Position numbers and translations under genes: made by a program. Positions 60,361 to 64,000 of a stretch of 64,000 nt of DNA are shown one piece after another; the first letter of the stretch is position 1, and each line of letters begins with the position of its first letter. Below the pieces are notes generated by a model, which was given only the letters and a program-made list of their open reading frames with translations, did no database searches and was not told where the DNA came from. Source of the DNA: Quillaja saponaria (lineage: Eukaryota; Streptophyta; Magnoliopsida; Fabales; Quillajaceae); the NCBI GenBank assembly GCA_029379385.1, contig CM055614.1, forward strand, positions 12,963,528 through 13,027,527. The letters are read 5' to 3'.

Positions 60361-63196
60361 TGACATCCCTATATGATGATAATGAATATGACACTGAGGA
60401 GGATGCTAACAACTACTTTCTAGCAACCACAACTAGTCATTTTAGCTGCACATGCATATGAGCACATTAAAAAATATAGAACAAAATTATCTTGTACAAA
60501 TTCTTCACAAATAAGGCTCATGTGGGTAGTGTTAGGAATCAGTGTAAAATATGGCAATCATATGTGTAGCGAAATTTAAAAATTTTGATTCCTTTAACCC
60601 GAAATCACCTTATGATTATATGAAAGATCCTAATTATAGTTTAACAATTAAACAAGTAGAGAACTGTGTACCTCCGAGGCTTTTAATTCTTTCGTCATAT
60701 TCTTAATTCGATTTTCGCTTTTTTGTTGATTCATCAAGAGCACAGTAACTGACACAGGTGTCCCGTCTCTAAGTGTATTCCACACGAACGAATCCAACTA
60801 AGGATCTTCATGCTTGAAGATGAAACGGGTTACCAAGAGATTCCTTGTGTGCTAGCACAAGTTACCGAATCTCTCTTGTAATTTAGAAACTCTCACTGTA
60901 CAGTACGTACAATTATTTTTTTCTTCTGTCTCTTTTTTAGTTTGTTAAGTCTTATATTTATAAAGACTAGCCACCTCCTTATGTATTGGACAATCCTAAC
61001 ACATTAAAGATTATGCTAACATTAGGATTTAATCATAATTAAATCTAATGCCTAACAAACTATAATAATTACATGATTGCCCCAAAACTCTCCTTAGTTG
61101 AATATCATCATTTTGTGTGTGACCCTTTAGGTTCAAACTATTGATGGCAGTAGGCATATAACTTTTACATATTTATTACTGGACCCTGTCTAATTAAATT
61201 AGAACTCATTCTAATTATTTAAATTAAAACTCTTTTTAATTCACCATTTAATTAAGATTAATTAATTAATCATGTATAGATAATTAATTAATTATCAGGG
61301 TTTCCTACAAGTCAAGATTGGTGCCTAGTAGCACATGATGACTACCCATAATAGTATGAATATGGTTGCGAACCTTTTGAACTTTCTGTTAACAGTTACC
61401 ATGTAATTCAATCCTTCTATCACGCAATATCCCGATTAAATCTATTTGGGGTATGGAAATAATGTTAAATTCTAAATTTAATTATATGTGTCTAATCTTA
61501 AGATTATAACTTCATTAGGAAAATTAGAAACTTATATTCTAATATCCACCTTGCTTATGGCCATAGACTTTAAGTTAAATCTTTTATAGACTACATAGGA
61601 TATTCTCTCTTTTCTACTAAGAGTGATAGATCCTTTATTGTACATTCACATACCTCCATATGCAAGTGGTTATATCCAATTACTACTTCTTAGGTGACCC
61701 ATTAATAAAATCAAAAATAGTATCAAAGTATAATGACGTACATACAAGATAACTATGATGTCTCAAGTCAAATGATTATTTGCACAACTATAACATGAGA
61801 ACTACCTATTGACATGTAGAGAAACTTCATATAGATGTTCTCAATTAAGTCAGTTTAGTGAACTCATTCTCTAATGAGTACCTACATATCTATCTTAGTG
61901 TCTCATATACAAGTGACTATGAGATCAGTCACCCTCAACTCTTTGAGCCAACTAGATATGTACTAATCTATCCGGATTCACTAATGCCCTACTTAGTGAT
62001 CCTATGATTAGGAACATTTAAAAATTAAGCTTAAAAGAAATACATCTCATTAGCATGGTCTCATCATGATGCTTATTTCCATTACATTAATTCTTTGGGC
62101 TTATGATGGTTAATTAATAACTCTTATACATGATAATGTTTGCTACTTATATTTATTAATAATATGAATAAGATTATATATAAAATAATATGCCACAACA
62201 TCACATGTTATTGGCTTTAGGGCATACTACTAACAGGTAGATGAAATGTTAAATGGCAATCTAATTCGTTGTGACGAGAAGTTCATAATGAAAATGCCAT
62301 GCTTCTTGAGATTCTGCAAAATTCTCGAGCAAAGGTTTCAACTACAACCAACAAAAAATACTCATTAGAGAAATGGTTGCTATGTTTTTGTATGTGGTAG
62401 GAAAAGGAGCATCGAATCGTACATTGTAAGAAATGATCCAACGCTTTGGAGAAACAATACATAGGTTGTTTAAGTGTGCATTACACATTGTTTTGTTGTT
62501 AGCCATTGACATCATCAAGCCAATTGATCCTAAATTCAACTCTATTCCAATCGAAATAAGAGAGAATTGACGATACATGCCCTTTCCAGCATTGTATTGG
62601 TGCCATCAATGATACTCATATTAAGTGTCATGTTCCCTCAGACCGGCAAATGGAATTTGTTGGAAGGAAAGCATATACAATACAAAATGTGATGGTGACA
62701 TGTGACTTCAATTTATGCTTTACTTATGTTTTAGTCGGATGGGTTGGAACTGCCCACAATAGCCAAGTACTTGGAGAAGCTTTGACAAATCCTTCATCAA
62801 ATTTTCCAATGCCACCTCCGGGAAGAAATTATTTGGTTTGATTCAGGATATGGACTGACATATGGATTTCTACCACCTTACAAATGTGAAAGATATCATC
62901 TTCCACACTTCCATGACACCGCAAATATTCCAAAAAATGACAAGAAAATTTTCAACTAACATCATTCAAGTTTAAGGTGCGTAGTGGAGAGGGTGTTTGG
63001 AATTTGGAAGAAACATTTTGCCATCTTGTGAGACATGCCCACATATTCCTTTAAACAACAAGTTAATATCGTAATTGCTACCATGGCTGTGCATAATTTC
63101 ATTAGAAGGGAAGTTTCAAGTGATTTAGAGTTTCAACTTTATTATAATGATCTGGATGTTTTGCCCGACCATTTACGAGAGGAGTACATTAGATAA
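60361..63196 (+). pseudogene. HARBI1-like (PIF/Harbinger) transposase pseudogene, split by a solo LTR
   Basis: Begins near 60361 (MTSLYDDNEYDTEEDANNYF), is interrupted at 60530-62240 by the nested LTR, and resumes. Later blocks match the DDE superfamily-4 nuclease: TVAMFLYVVGKGASNR-like sequence near 62366, IQRFGETIHRLF, THIKCHVPSDRQMEFVGRKA near 62609-62668, VMVTCDFNLCFTYVLVGW, FPMPPPGRNYLV, HSSLR-like and VVERVFGIWKKHFAIL near 62977-63024, and MAVHNFIRRE near 63082. The body is broken by several stops and frameshifts. Catalytic decay is also visible: the expected GAIDG reads GAIND and the AHDS aspartate reads AHNS, while the glutamate in VVERVFG is kept. Confidence 0.85.
60530..62235. mobile_element. 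Solo LTR (1.7 kb) with target-site duplication GGTAG
   Basis: Starts TGTTAGGAATC and ends TACTACTAACA, with inverted TGTTAG/CTAACA tips, and is flanked by GGTAG at 60525-60529 and 62236-62240. No internal domain is present. It sits inside the Harbinger transposase reading frame and is therefore younger than that transposon. Confidence 0.9.
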
Positions 63197-63746
63197 GAGA
63201 ACTTCAGAGACAATGACTATATGAAAATGCACCGAATGATCCACATCCAAGGCTCAATGGAAGAGGTCTGTGATATAATTAAAAATCAGCTTATGTTAGC
63301 TGGACACCATTAAATTTTTAGTCTTATTTATAATCTATGATGGTAGGTGTCATTTTAATTTTATTACTAAAAATAAAAACTAAAATGGTAGGTGTCATTT
63401 TAATTTTATTAATCTATGATTGTTATTTACAATTAAAATTATATATTTAATTTTAGTTACATTTAATCTCAATTAAAAATAAAACTGAATAAAAAATAAA
63501 TTTACTTTTAATCAAATATAAAAACTAAATTAAAAACAAAACAGTTTAATCAAGAAATAAATAAAACAATTCAAATGCTTTTTTGGTAATTTTTACACCA
63601 AAATAGCTTCTCCAACCATAGTCATAGACCACAGTTTTTTAGTCATCCAAACAAACGACACTTTTAAGATAGAATGACCTTAGACCTATTTAATCATGGT
63701 TTCAGACCATGATCTCTGTCTCACTGCCGTACCAAATACAACATTA

Positions 63747-64000
63747 GTTTTTAAATCTAAAATACGCGTTTCATGGCAAAGTCGAGTACTGCAAAGCGCC
63801 CAATGAGAATTATCATTGCACGTTTGATGCAAAAGCGCCTATTTTTTTTTTCTTTTTTACTAATTTAACCCTGCAATAATCACAAAATTCGAATTGCAAT
63901 TTTTTTTTACATGTTCTTGATGCTATTTTTTTTAAAGTGAAGCCATTTTCTTAATTGTTTTCGCTATTTTAACAATTTTCTCCTTCCTCTCAACAATTCA
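63747..64000. other. Non-coding right edge
   Basis: AT-rich with T runs; no feature seen before the window ends. Confidence 0.4.

Larger units (their letters stand above)
59670..63743 (+). mobile_element. PIF/Harbinger DNA transposon, decayed
   Basis: Ends GGTGCCGTTTGGTAT (left) and, in reverse complement, TGTTGTATTTGGTAC (right), flanked by TTA on both sides (59667-59669 and 63744-63746). The 4.07-kb element includes a broken HARBI1-type transposase (62241-63196, with its upstream part before 60530) and a 1.7-kb solo LTR nested in that gene. The second, Myb-like gene usual in autonomous Harbinger elements is not visible. Confidence 0.8.

Overview
The window is plant nuclear DNA, almost certainly from a eudicot. 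It is AT-rich and gene-poor, has typical plant split genes with GT-AG introns, carries plant-specific families (a plasmodesmata-located DUF26 protein and an ACC-oxidase-like dioxygenase), and contains many nested LTR, CACTA, Mutator-like, PIF/Harbinger and LINE remains. I cannot name the species. No tRNA, rRNA, CRISPR or prokaryotic operon structure is visible.

Layout. 1-4274: 3' part of a decayed LTR retrotransposon with its 3' LTR. 5892-8086 (minus): a three-exon PDLP-type gene with a one-base frameshift in exon 1. 10.8-25.2 kb: transposon graveyard with a probable CACTA element carrying Transposase_24-like remains, a solo LTR with target-site duplication nested in it, a long-TIR Mutator-like/foldback element, and a LINE RNase H relic. 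25.3-28.7 kb: a Tourist-type MITE split by a 3.1-kb solo LTR. 29.4-33.3 kb: organellar tyrosyl-tRNA synthetase gene. 33.3-45 kb: non-coding, with repeat relics. 45-50.6 kb: NDUFV1, the 51-kDa flavoprotein subunit of mitochondrial complex I. 54.05-55.9 kb: a two-exon 2-oxoglutarate/Fe(II) dioxygenase gene. 56.5-58.6 kb: a diverged relative of the 25-kb LTR. 59.67-63.74 kb: a PIF/Harbinger element whose inactivated transposase is split by another solo LTR.

The most notable structure is a proximal duplication. The promoter, 5'UTR exon, about 2.1-2.3 kb 5'UTR intron and first 11-16 codons (the start of the mitochondrial presequence) of NDUFV1 reappear immediately upstream of, and fused in frame to, the tyrosyl-tRNA synthetase gene on the same strand about 16 kb away. 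The synthetase seems to have captured the expression and targeting module of a complex I gene. Its new first ATG has a weak context and an in-frame ATG eleven codons later has a strong one, which suggests a possible leaky-scanning route to two differently targeted forms. Both gene products act in mitochondria (organelle translation and respiration), so shared regulation would make sense; that is inference.

All homology statements come from reading the sequence and from knowledge of the families. No alignment or database search was run.
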